This document shows, one piece after another, positions 12,500 to 23,975 of a stretch of 64,000 bases of DNA. The notes under the pieces are model-generated. The model was not told the origin of the DNA. It saw nothing but the letters and a program-made list of their open reading frames with translations, and ran no database searches. The position numbers and the translations under genes were made by a program. Source of the stretch: Colius striatus (taxonomy: Eukaryota > Chordata > Aves > Coliiformes > Coliidae); contig NC_084776.1 of assembly GCF_028858725.1 (NCBI RefSeq), forward strand, positions 4,898,001-4,962,000, written 5' to 3'. Every line of letters starts with the position of its first letter. Position 1 is the first letter of the stretch.

Positions 12500-12506
12500 G
12501 CCAATG
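12500..12506 (+). promoter_or_regulatory. CCAAT box (GCCAATG)
   Basis: A canonical NF-Y type CCAAT core with flanking G/GG lies about 65 bp upstream of the PCTP ATG. It reads CCAAT on the strand opposite to PCTP, which NF-Y tolerates. The spacing implies that the PCTP transcription start is very near the ATG or that the site also serves divergent transcription. Confidence 0.5.
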
Positions 12507-15500
12507 GCCGCCGCCGCCCCTCCCCGCCGGCCGCCCGGCCCCCGCCGCGCCCCGCGCCCGCCGCGCCGCCATGACGGGGCCGCGGGGCAGGGGAGAGCCG
12601 AGGGCACGGCGCGCTGCGTGTGGGCATGCGGGGCGCCGCCCGCTGCGGGGTGGGGAGCGGAGACGTGGCTGCACAGCGGGGTGAACCGGCCGGCTCGTAT
12701 ATGTGCACATCTCTTTGCTCGGCGCATTTACATCGGGCTGTCTCGGGTTCTCAGTGGTTACTGGGGCAGGCGTCCTTTAAATGAGCGTGGCATCTCTCTA
12801 GTGCCAGAGCAGGGCCATGTCCTGTTGGCGTGTCGGTCAAGACCTTGCTATTTAAGTGATCCCAAGGACAGAGATTGAATAGTCCGTATGGGCAGGTGTA
12901 TTTTTATATCCATTTTTTTCACAAGAAGCAGTTTTCCTTATGGACCGTTCCTTTAAGTTGCAGATGATGCTGTACCGCTGGTTAGTAGGTGCACGACACA
13001 GGCATGGACCCGAGGCCCAGCAGCCCTGGCAGAGGGAGCAGCAAAGAGGATGTGGCAGCAGGCTTTGGCCCATGGTGGACTGGGGTGGATAAGATACAAA
13101 AGGGACAGAAAACTCACCGGGCATTGCTCCTGGGCAGGAGGAAGCCACTGATGGGAACACACTTGATACAGTAACACCTATGACACCACCTATAACATTA
13201 TGCAACTCTGAGAGGCTGGCACAGACAGACAAAGCATTAAGGTCGTGAAAATCTAAGTGGCCAAAGCATGTTGTTTTTCCTAGAGTTTAAAGCTGCTTAC
13301 AATACAGCGTTATTCTTCAAATTCCTGTGAGATTTTCCTGCTGAACACTGTGTCTTCAGAGTAAAATACAAACTGCTCTGAGCTATGGGATGTCATCAGA
13401 CCTACTGACTGACAAAGAGCCTGTCTGGCAACATTAGTCCAATGTACTTGGTGGTAACCTCTGTGCAAGGCTGGCAAAAATTATCCTTTTCTAGCATCCC
13501 TGCCAAGTAGCTCAGTTCTTTGACAAAGAGTTCACTCATGTCAGCTGTCTGTTCCAGTTCTAGTCAATTGGTTTCCAAGCAGAGCATGAAGACTTCCACA
13601 TGACTACAGTGTGGAATCAAAACAGTAAATTGAACTCCTCAATCAGGAAATCGTATGTGTCCAGAAATGAAAACAGCAATGACTAGCACGTTAATGTTTT
13701 CAGACCCCAGATGATTTTCAGTGTAGTTTTTGGATATGTGAGAGAGTGCTGCCAGCTATAATGTGTTTTCCTGCATCTGTCTCTGTGTGGCACTGGTGCA
13801 CTTTGAGAAATTCATGAAGATGAACTGAAGATGTGGGATTTTGATGGATTCAACTGCTGTGCAGACATTTATGTACTATTGTCATTCCATTTTACTCAGT
13901 GCATTCCAAAAACTTTGCAAAAGTGCTGAATAGTCCTGACACACTATTTATAGAGTGTGCACATTCATATTTCAGCTATACACAGCCAAACCAATTATAA
14001 TCTTCTGCTACTGTTGTTTTACTGACTGCATTATGTAAAAATATTTCTTACAAATTGTTTCATGACTTTTGCAGCTTGCAAGAAGCAAATTCTTCATTCA
14101 GAAAGCTGAAAAGTAACAATAGCATCTCTCATCACAGATGTACATCCATAAGCCTGTCTGTATTCTCCTCTCCTGTACAAGTCAAAGGGAAATCTGTTTT
14201 TTCAACACTCTTAGAATGTTCAGAAAATCTAACCTGCCTGCCCTACTAACACCTTTATCTATTTTATGGGTTTTATATTCCTGTCTAGGTATATAGGCAG
14301 GAAGGGACACCCCAAGTGCAAAAGACTTGAACTGTTTGGGCTGTCAGAAGAGGTTCTAAGTGGCCTTTGAACACTGGCTTGTACCATCCTTTTTCCCAGA
14401 GCTGAATTTAACTCCAAACTATGACTATATCTATATTATCTAGTTTCAGCAAACCTCCAGCCAAATAGAACAGTCAGAGAATAACTGGAGTTCTGCTGAT
14501 TTCCCACCTTGTAACACTAAATATTTTTTCTCTTTGGTAAAGAATTTTAATATGCTGGACTCCTGGTGTCAGGACCCATCTCTCTCATTTGCCCATGTTT
14601 ACTTTTGATTTACATCTTTTAGCCACAGCTTTTCTAGAAAGTAATGTACTTCCAGTGCAAATAAACTGGTGATTGTGAGGTGTGACCTAGCAATCTGGCC
14701 TCAAAGAAAGAGAAGCAACCTTAAAACTTGATGTAGGAAAGAAGAGATTGCACTAATATTTGCATGACCTGAAATGACTCATTCAAAAGATAAGCAAGGC
14801 TATTTAAATGTTGACTTGATTTGGCAAATGGTTGTTGTTGCCACACCCTCGGCTTTCCAAACCTGTTTACATGAGTGTAGAAATATTTCTAAATGTTTCC
14901 TTTAGCGTGTAATGCTAAAGCAGATGATAGAGATGACAATCTGTCTTTTCTGGGAATAGTGAGAACTGGTATTATTGCAATAATTCCTTATTTTCTTTCT
15001 TAACTACCCTTTAGGTCAGACACTTGATTTACTGTTAATTGCACAGAAGTCATCTATTATATAGGAGAAAATGTGGGAATTTTAGCTATATGAAGTATTT
15101 TAGATATTGTGTATAATTTTAGTCTCAAGGATTGTAGTTGAATAGGACAAAGAAAGACTCATCAGACAAGGTAAAAGACAAAAGATTAACGTAAATCAGA
15201 CAAATTAGAAATAAACCACAGTTTTAATAGTGAGCATAATAACATTTGAATGAAGTGTCAAGACAAATTCTTCATCTCTTGATTGGATGATTTTCTGAAA
15301 AACACACTTCAGATAAGCAGAGAAATATAGTTTTGTAATACAGATCTTGGACTGAGTATAAAATGGCATGCTTTGTGTTAGGCTTCCTTTGGCCATAAAC
15401 CTTTTGATCCGTGTATCAACAGCCATTGAACAACACTGGCAAGTGGTTATTTCCCCATAGCACTTTCTTTCCCTTCTCACCAATTTTCCCAAGCTGTCTA

Positions 15501-17994
15501 GAGCCTACAGAGAAGCTTGTTTTAAAGGAAGTAATTCAACTGATGGCCTGTGTAGGTTAGCTGAAAGCTCATAATTTTCTTTCTACTGCAGAAGAGTCAA
15601 CTACGACTGGCTCAAATGCTCCATATTGTGTGTTCCTTATGCCATAGCTACTGGCAGAGCAGGGAAGCAAGATACAAACTGTCTGGAAATCATCCACTTG
15701 ATGAGCTTCAACAAATCACTCTTCCATCTCTTTATCGGCATTTCCCATCACATATTTGTGTCTGTAAATTCTTTGGGGTACTCAGTACAGGTGGAAAACC
15801 AAGAAAAGCCATCTACAGAGCTGTGAGAAGAGATCATTCCTGTCCTATCTTAAATCTCAGCTGAATCTCCTGGATCTTACTTCAATAGCCTCCAACAAAA
15901 AGCACTGTTGTGGTGAAATTACATTGTCTTGTGTTTGTTAGCAGGCTTCCTCCTGGCATAGACAGAAAGTTGTCTGTGTTGGCTAGATTCACAGGTTCTG
16001 TAACTGACTTGTGCAAGATTCAGGATTTGGCTTCTGGTGGTATGGCACAGCCCTCTGTTAATTAAAAGCACATGTCCACGTAAGCAATGCAGCTTTTCAA
16101 ATGTGAACTCCATGTAATTATGAAAGCAGTAGGAGATAAGGATAATTATTTTCAGTTACAGATGTCCTGTCTTTTTCAGCACTGCAGAAAGATTAAATGA
16201 AGGGCAAGGCAATAACAAATTTCAAATACACAGCAGGATAACTGAGGTTGACCAAATATTGGTAGGATTTAATAGAGTTCAAAGAGAATTCCTTTCCATA
16301 TTCCTAGTCACCAAAGAGGTTTGTCACTGTCTGTATAAGCACATCCATGTCCCCAGTCTGATTATACACAGGGTGGGTGGTTTGCATAGCTATCAACCAA
16401 CAAACAGGGCTGAACTCCCTGGCACTGTAAACTAGTTTAATGAGTGGGAAGCATTTTATGTGAAATGATTTGGTTCTCTGGTTTAACTGGCTTTGTTCAG
16501 GACTCCATTTCCCGTCACAAAACACATACACTGCATGACATGGTAAGGACAATTTACAGTGTATTAAACACGTTGAAAGAGTGCTTTCTAAATGTTTCAG
16601 TCAAATGCAATCAATTGCCCTGTTGTGTCTGTGTGTGGGCTTATGGATGAAATAAAGGAAAATCCAGTGGAGGGTTAGGGAAAAGGCAAGACAAACTAAT
16701 TGAATAGAGAGTCCACAATGGTTGCACTTTGCCAGATTAATGAGTCACTGTTTGCTGTGCTGTTAAAGCCCAGGAGACTGTTAGAAACCCAAAGGAAGCC
16801 GTGAAGTATTGCAAGTGTGTCTTAGCAGGCAGAGCAACAGCATTGCTCAATTTAGGAGTGAAACTCTGCTCCCTCAATAGGCTGCAGGGTTCCAGAATCA
16901 CACAGGCTTCTTGCTTATTGTCCCTGACACTGGAGCTGCACCTCCTCCAAGCAGCTGTGTTAAGGCCATAGGGAGGAGATTTTGTCATTTAGGGCAGGTC
17001 CCAAAGGAGAACTATGTAGTATTTAAGCATGGCAGTCCAAAACTGTGAACCTGTAACCCCTCACTGCAGCTGTTGCTCAGTCCTGAAGTTTCCTCAGCTG
17101 TTTGCACTGGATTTCTACAGGTGCCAAGTGTGCTGCTGTGGGTATGTTTGATACTTCTTTCCTTATAACCATAGAGAGTCATGCTCAGAACACAGCAGGA
17201 CCTCAAAGGGCAGAGATAATCAGTCATCCATCTTAAGGAAAGGCTGGGGCCCAAGGTGTATTCAACCCTTAAGCCTTAAAGACTACAAACTCATCCTTCT
17301 AGGGGAGAGCCACTAATCTCTCAGCACTAAAGGCAAATGGCATTCCCATCACTTCTTGTTGCAGTTTTTCTGCTTCACAAAAAGGAGTTCCAATTGCACA
17401 GGGTCTAGAAGAGAATGTGACTTTCTAGCCTATTGTTAGGGCATCTATTTGTATAGAAACACGTGAATTCTAAGCCCAGCTTCAGTGCTTGTTTATGTGT
17501 ACTTCAGATTAGTTCCTCAAAAAACAGTATTGGGAGTTATTTTATGCAATACTTTCAGTAGTTTATGTAATATTTTTCAGTAATAAATTTGGCATGGAAA
17601 AGTAAGAATGAACTAGTGGAACTGTTGATGGTGCAAGCATGGCAGGGAGGTTCTCTATCAACAGAGAGGACCAAACACTGCGCTGGGAGGACTAGAGAGG
17701 AATTGATGTAACAGGAATGGGGTGAAATTTAGGTCATGTATGTATGTGCTAACAGCAAGAATTTCCAATATAAAATGGTAAATGGAACTGATACTGGAGA
17801 AAAATCCAGACACACTGAAGAACCAGAGGATAATTACAGAATGTCAGTATTTCTGGTAGACACAGGAAAATAGTCTTTCATGCACAATACTGATGAGGCC
17901 ATATCTGATGAAATGATGATCGAAAATAAGACTGACCAAATTTGATTTCTAACTCTTAGGACATTAAGTCAACTGCCAAAATAAAGAACATCTA

Positions 17995-18030
17995 TTTCAG
18001 CCAAAGGCTTATTATTTTCAGCCAAAGGCT
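17995..18030. repeat. Direct repeat, 15-bp units 21 bp apart
   Basis: TTTCAGCCAAAGGCT occurs at 17995-18009 and again at 18016-18030 with a short TTATTA-type spacer. It is a local duplication. Confidence 0.8.
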
Positions 18031-18159
18031 CATCCCTGTGTAGCTGTCTATGAATTCACGCAGCTAGAAACAAGGTAAGAGGTTCCTAGATATCAACAGC
18101 ATAAGGCTCATAGCCTTCCAACAGCAAGAGCAGGAAACCAGCTGGGGTGAGGTGGAACT

Positions 18160-18250
18160 TGGCAAGTTTAATAATGATACCACCTGGCATGGCTGCCTGT
18201 ATTAGGACTGGGCTTAGTGGCCCAAGAGGTCCTCTCTAGTGACAGTTCCC
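18160..18250 (+). mobile_element. Possible CR1/L3-like remnant
   Basis: The stretch GTATTAGGACTGGGCTTAG followed by TGGCCCAAGAGGTCC resembles the sense end of older CR1 families (a 'ggactgg..tggcccagaggtccc' pattern). Only a short part is recognisable and the edges are guesses. Confidence 0.4.
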
Positions 18251-18445
18251 CTCAGATCCAGCTTGCTTGTCATTTCTGCTGAAATGATGATGTATTTGTA
18301 GGGAACACTAGCAAATGGGGAAAAAAAACCCACCAGTTTCTTCTATAAAGCAGCACAGCTCTTCCAGAACCCCCTGGCTGATTTGACTGGAGGACATGAG
18401 CCCTTGGCAGCATCTCCATCACTGGGGAGTTCTTAGTGACACACG

Positions 18446-18517
18446 GGGTGAAATCCTGGCCTCTGTAAAGCTGATGGAAGCTTTGCTATTAATTTCAGTG
18501 AGAACAGGATTTCACCC
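18446..18517. repeat. Degenerate palindromic (foldback) interspersed element
   Basis: The ends GGGTGAAATCCTG (18446-18458) and CAGGATTTCACCC (18505-18517) are perfect 13-bp inverted repeats around a 46-bp core. The pattern 'gtgaaatcctggcc...gtcaatgg...aggatttcac' is one I recognise as an old, widespread foldback repeat of bird and reptile genomes; I cannot name the family with confidence. Confidence 0.65.
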
Positions 18518-19362
18518 TGGAAAGGGAGTCAAAAGTACGTGCATGCTTTCAGAGACAGAGTGGCTGATTAAACACATCTGGTGCATGGCTCTCTTATCAA
18601 TCATTGATAAAATAGTGCCTTTTAAATATAAACTTAGGGTAAGCTTAGCTGCAAAATTCAAACACGTGCTTTTACAAGACTTAAAAGCAAAATTTGTCTG
18701 CTTTTTGTCTGAAAGGAACAGAAATCATGGCAAAAAAATAACACACAGCCATACCCATCCACTCCCAACGTCTGTAGTATCTGGTGTTCCACTGAAATGT
18801 GTGATTAAAATAGAGAAAAGATAGCTAAAATATTTCTAGATACACATGAAACTTTATCCTTTAAAGTCGTCATCCAAAACGATGTTCCTCCTCATTTAAT
18901 TCCTAAGCAGTTAAACACCAGTGAGGAGTTTGTCTGGATTTCAGCACGGACTGTCCGACCCCCACAGTGCCACTTCTGACATGCCAGCAGGGCTTGGTTC
19001 GTGCTGCGAGCCCTCTGTCCTCGCTGGCACGGGTCACGATGTGCTGGTATTGATGGACCGGACCCCCACATGCTGGTGTGCAGAAGGGCAGATAGGGCTG
19101 GAAAATAGGCCTCGTGGTTACCCTGACACAGGCAGGGCACGATGCCCAGCCTGACCACCCTGCACCAGGCGAAGCAGGAGACACGCACCTCCCCACCGTG
19201 CGCATCTCTGAAACGGGCATGTGAACCCTGCAGCGCCAGCACCGCCGGCCAAGGCAGGCGACATCGCGCAGGGCAGGGCAGCCTCCCTGCTCGCCCTGCC
19301 CAGTCGGGCCGCTGAAGGACAGCCTTCCTCCTGTCCGCCCTCCCAAATCAGACCGGGACCTT

Positions 19363-19373
19363 CCCCGGTGAGT
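19363..19373 (+). other. Candidate splice donor, TMEM100 5' exon
   Basis: CCCCG|GTGAGTG matches the 5' splice-site consensus closely from +1 to +5. It lies in the upstream CpG island on the TMEM100 strand. Confidence 0.4.
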
Positions 19374-19532
19374 GCCGCCCCGCCCGCGGCAGCTCCCGCC
19401 GCTGAATTTGCTCCGGCCCCTAATTGTTTCGCTCTCACCAAGAACTTTGTTTACAGTCCCTTGTGCAGAGAGCTGCATCTCTCTCTTAGGTTTGCTCCGG
19501 GCTAGTGTCCGCCGCAGTCCCGCCCGGCAGTC

Positions 19533-19543
19533 GGGAGGTAAGG
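19533..19543 (+). other. Candidate splice donor, TMEM100 5' exon (alternative)
   Basis: GGGAG|GTAAGG is a near-perfect donor 170 bp downstream of the first one. Either could splice to the acceptor at 25,663-25,664. Confidence 0.45.
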
Positions 19544-21846
19544 TACGGCTTTCACGGCACGGCATACTAGACTATACTATAGCATGGGCTGGCAAGGCTC
19601 AGCTCAGCTTGGCACAGCTCGGCTCGGCTCTGCTCGCAGCCGCTGGACCCGCACGCCCAGCGCCCGCAGCCCGTCGCGGCGGCCGTGCCCGAACCGGCGC
19701 TCGGTACCCGCGGGCTCCGGCCCCGCCGCTGCCGCCGCGGCGCCCGCGAGCCGGCTCCAGCCCAGGGGTCGCTCGGGCGCTCCAGGGAGCCCCTCTCCGC
19801 TGCGGCTGGCGGGTCCTGAGGCGGTTCCCAGCACCGCTCCCTCCTGCGTGGCACAGGGCTTTCCCTGGGGCGAGGTGTTACAGTTAAAAGCTCCGGGATC
19901 TCCGCAGTGGGAGCCGCTCCCGGCGTTGCAGGTCGGTGCGTGCCTTGGCGGAGTTAAGCCCGTTCTTTACCGGGGGGCTGCATATCAACAAGGGTGCGTA
20001 AAGCTTTCGTGCCTATTCGTCTTTTCTCTCTTGCACAGTGCGGGGGGATAGGCGTGACACGTAGTGCTTTACCTCAGGTGCGTGTGGCGTTTTACAGACG
20101 TGTTTGAAAGTTTTACCATTTGCAGAGAACAAAATTTGTTTGCGGAGGGGTTTGGCTGGCTCCCATCCCTACCCTCCAGCTACGTCTGAAAAACGAAAAA
20201 GGTGTGAGAGTTTACATTTGGTAATTGTACCACCTAAAAACTTGGTGGTGGAAACTTGTCGGCATCCCGAGACTCAGGCAGTTGCCATGGGTGCAATGTG
20301 TTCTTCTCCCGCCCTTGTAGTTCAGGGTCTGATCCTGGAGGGTTTTAAGTATAAATTCTTGTTCTGTATTTCCAAGAGTGTTCACATGGGGAAGAGCTGT
20401 GGGACTGTGTGCAAGACTATCGTAGTGTGCTGAATTCCAAATGAACTCTGTCTCTCCTGCAGTACAGAAGGACTCCTTCCACAGTTTTCATAGTAACTTT
20501 AATGCAAAACCAAGTGTGAAACATGGGAATTTTACATAGGCAAAAAAGGGATGTCTGAAATATTATGTGAGATACAGAGAATTGGGTCCAGAGCCTGAAA
20601 TCGGGAAACTTAAATATATCCCATTGGCTCTGAATAAGATGCAGGAAAGGGGAAAGAGTTGTACTGACTGAGAAATAGCAGCTCTTTGCACTTGCATAGG
20701 AGATTCAGTATGTGGGAAGCCTCCTGAGAGAGCACATTGAAATGATTCTGACTTAAAATATTGGAAGCTTAATGTATGGATTTCATGTGTTTCTGCTTCT
20801 CGGCCTTGTGGGGAGGGAGAGGAGAGAAAAAAATCTTCTCTATAAAAACTTGCTCTGTTTGCTTTTTTGATAAAAGACATGAATTTTTAAAAATGACCTA
20901 AAGTGCATGTAGTCAAGGACAAATACAAATAAATTACTGAGAGAGCAATTAATCTTTTCCAAGCATGATGCTAGCAGAGGGGCTACAGGGGCACAATTGC
21001 TTTTCAAATGAATGTATCCTGTAATATGAGTAGAAGTTGACTGCAAGCTAATTTCAGAGGCCTGTTTTTGTTTTAATGTAATCTAGATTATTTATCTAAA
21101 GTGGGGTTTTTTTCTGCCTTTGCCTCAAAACTTTTCAAAAACTTAAGCTAATTGCTTAGTAGTGTGCATAAGAATATAGTCTAAGAGACAAACATAGACA
21201 AAATAAAGAGACTTCTTTATTATTAGCTAACTCAAATTGGCAAAATATACTTTAGATGTGTCACAGGCTTGTTGCAAGGATCATTCAGAGAACAGCATCA
21301 GTTTGTGCCTGTAAATGTGTTTGTGAGATGTCAGCATGGTCTATGTAACTTAGAAAGAGAAAAAGCCGTTAAACTTTATAATTATATGAACTTATTAACA
21401 TATCCTTGTCCCCACTTAAGACTTCTGCTTCAGTGTCAAAGTGATCTTCCTTAATCATAAACATATAGAAAGGGAATGCTGAATAACATTACCAACATAA
21501 ATCTCTGCTGCTTTGTAAGTTTTATCCAGCTGCTTGGTGATTTCACAGCTGTTTTCTGCAGTGCAGAGCAATTTCCATCACTCTGCTTTCAGCAGTGGTG
21601 ACACTGCTCTGCTGCACATTCTGCCTAGTCCATTTTTGAGTGATGAATCTTGTTTTAAAAAATCCAATTACAGAAATGAACAGTAGTGAAGAGAATTAGA
21701 CTTATGTTTCTGGCGGTGAGTTCATGGATGCAGTTTGTCTTTGACTTCTGAGAAGTTTTTGGTATTATATTACTCAGGTTTTGTTATAGTATAATAGATT
21801 TTAAAGGTTTGGGTTTTTTTTAAGTGGGAAGCGTGTTGTTAGTGTC

Positions 21847-21945
21847 AATTTACAGCTAGGAGAAGCAAGGCACAGGGAGATGAAGTGATTTGCTCAAAGA
21901 AACTGGAGACACGGAGGAAGCAAAACCCCAGGTATTCTGAGTTGT
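21847..21945 (+). mobile_element. MIR-like SINE remnant
   Basis: The words TTTACAGCTAGGAG, AAGGCACAGGGAGATGAAGT, GATTTGCTCAAAGAAACTGG and GGTATTCTGAGTT follow the MIR core order ('tttacagatgaggaaactgaggcacagagaggttaagtaacttgcccaaggtcac'). MIR copies of this age are shared across amniotes, so this is an old fossil. Confidence 0.7.
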
Positions 21946-23713
21946 GATTCACATAGGTGAAGTAGGGAGTAGAAATGAAAATAAATGAGATTTTCAACTA
22001 CAGAAATTCAGATGCATTACCTTTTCCTGCCTAGCTTTTGCTAGGGGACTTGCCTGGATTGTGATACTCATCATCAAGACATCATATCATCCAAGGGAAA
22101 TGTTATATAGGGCTAGAAATGGGTGGCTGCTGCCAAGAAAAGAAGCAGAAACCACTAGGAAAGTCAGAGAGAGAACATCTCCTGCTTCGATTAGGTTAGG
22201 AGCAGGAGTTAGCATGCAGCAGGAGCTTTTCCATGCAGGAGTTTTGTTCTTAAGAAGCTGATAAATGTCCAATAACTTTTCTTGTAGGAGACATCCATGC
22301 TAGAATATTGTCACCTCCATTTCATCATTCAGCAACATCTGATGCTTCAAAGCCTGGAGTGACTCTTACTGCTGCATAATTCTGCCTTGAATTGACATAC
22401 GAGACATCTTAAGCAGTGTTCCTCTGTTTGCTGAGCCAAGCGATTTGCTACAATGGATTTCTCATGGATCTGGTAGGTATGCATGCTGATGGATTTCATG
22501 TCTTTTCAGTAAATCTCAATTTACACTTATTAGTGGATGAAACATTTCTCTTCCCTTTATCCAGTGGTAGCCACAGATTGCCACAGAAACGTGTTCTTCC
22601 TCCAAGTCAAAGTAGCTCTTTGAGACAGTATTTGTAGTATGATCAGTGAGAGAATGCTGGTGTTACTGGGTATCTTTGCCTAAATTTCTTACCCTGAAAC
22701 TCGAACCAAGTCACCTGTTGGCATAAGTCAGAAGTGACTTTGCTGGCAATGAGGATCTAGTGCCCTGTTTTCTAGGGCTGAATACCTTTACTCACACTTC
22801 AAATGGGTTCTACTGTTTATATAACTTTCAGCGTTTCAGTAGAGGTTTGTTTATTTGTTTTATATGAATGCATGTCTGCTTACATCCTATTAGAGGCAAG
22901 AACCTTGCTCCTCAGAAGTCAACAGGTATTTTACCATTGACTAGATTTTGGTAGTTTAGGAGATTTGTTTAACAGTTCATGTTAGTTTTGACTATATAAA
23001 TATATCTTCTACATAAATCTCTGCCCAAGACATCTAAGAGATTTAATGTTCCTTGAGGATGTATCTGAAGCAGAGGGACAAGGACTCTAGAGATAGGACT
23101 AAATATAATTTGATGGAATGTCTTTCAGAATAATCATGTTTATTATGAGCCCAGTCCTAAGCCTTTTTAAGTTATTGAGTTATTTCCCTATTTCTGTGAC
23201 TGATAGAGTATTTTGACTATTAAATAGTTATTACAATGTATTTGGAACTAAGAGACCTTTCGTATAGAAAATAGTTATTTGTTTTCCTCCCTCAAATTTA
23301 ATAAGAAATTATAGATCAAATTGGATATGGATAATGGTAAGATCAAAAAGAGGTTACATTTGGGGACTACAGTCTCCTGACGTGCTGAACTTCTGTAACA
23401 TTTTGTGTAGCAACATAATGGCACCAATGTGAGTCTCACTGCCATGTCAGTCATTATTGAAAATGCAGAACTTGTGCTCAGACCCACATGAGGACAGATT
23501 GATGGTGCTCTAGAGCAACCCCATGGCTTTCCCAGGCTCTTTCAACTGATATAAAAGGCACTTTGTCATGCATTATGATTTGAGGACAAAGCAACAGAAC
23601 CTAGGAGGACCTACGATATCTAAGGTGTCAACACAGATGTACTTGCTTTGTCTGATACGCACTGATCAGATCCCCCTCCTGCCCTTGGAGATATAAAGTA
23701 CACAGAAACACAT

Positions 23714-23975
23714 GGAATCACGGAATGGTTGTAGTTGGAGGATGCTTCTGAGTGTCACCTGGTCCACTCCCTGTTCCACTCAAGCAAAGTCACTGGAAAG
23801 AGTCTGCCCAGGACTGTCCAGATGGCTTTTGAATATCTGCAAGGATGGAGACTGCACAACCTCACTGGGCAGCCTGTTCTAGCACTCAGGCATCCTCACA
23901 GTAAAAAAGTGATTCCTGATGTTCAGGCAGAACCTCCTGTGTTTCATTTTGTGCCCTTGTGTGACTGTGTGTGCT
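23714..23975 (-). mobile_element. CR1 LINE 3' end, antisense
   Basis: The block opens with GGAATCACGGAATGGTTG, followed by TCACCTGGTCCACTCC, a 'ggatggagactgcacaacctcactgggcagcctgttc'-type segment, and CTCACAGTAAAAAAGTGATTC. This is the reverse complement of the CR1 3' end and 3' UTR, about 260 bp and 5'-truncated as usual for CR1. Confidence 0.9.

Larger units (their letters stand above)
12060..12730. promoter_or_regulatory. PCTP: CpG island at PCTP 5' end
   Basis: GC content and CpG density rise abruptly over this interval, which covers PCTP exon 1, the start of intron 1 and the upstream region. Several very long open frames on both strands here are a composition effect, because AT-rich stop codons are scarce. 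There is no TATA box at a sensible distance from the ATG, as is typical of a broad housekeeping-type promoter. The transcription start probably lies within about 100-200 bp upstream of 12,438. Confidence 0.85.
12880..19189. other. Intergenic DNA between PCTP and TMEM100
   Basis: No gene is supported. The interval holds a 21-bp-spaced direct repeat near 18.0 kb, a possible CR1 remnant near 18.2 kb and a palindromic foldback element near 18.48 kb. A 142-codon open frame at 18,396-18,824 runs across the foldback element and is not a credible gene. Because the flanking genes are divergent, regulatory elements for either could lie here. Confidence 0.6.
19190..19960. promoter_or_regulatory. TMEM100: Second CpG island; likely TMEM100 promoter region
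   Basis: GC content and CpG density jump again here, 5.7-6.5 kb upstream of the TMEM100 coding exon. The island contains two good plus-strand splice donors (19,367/19,368 and 19,537/19,538), as expected for a noncoding first exon. In mammals TMEM100 has its whole CDS in the last exon behind noncoding 5' exon(s), which fits this picture. Long open frames on both strands here are composition artefacts. The assignment to TMEM100 rather than to a divergent noncoding transcript is inference. Confidence 0.6.

Noticed and set aside
12043-12878. Several long overlapping open frames (up to 221 codons) on both strands around 12.0-12.9 kb
   Set aside because: They arise from scarcity of stop codons in the CpG island. 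Only the 49 codons of PCTP exon 1 show family similarity and splice boundaries.
18396-18824. 142-codon plus-strand frame
   Set aside because: Its middle part is the palindromic foldback repeat; the rest has no family resemblance.
18903-20051. Open frames of 155-220 codons on both strands in the second CpG island
   Set aside because: They overlap one another in several frames, have Arg/Pro/Ala/Gly-biased composition and no domain. This is the expected artefact of GC-rich DNA.
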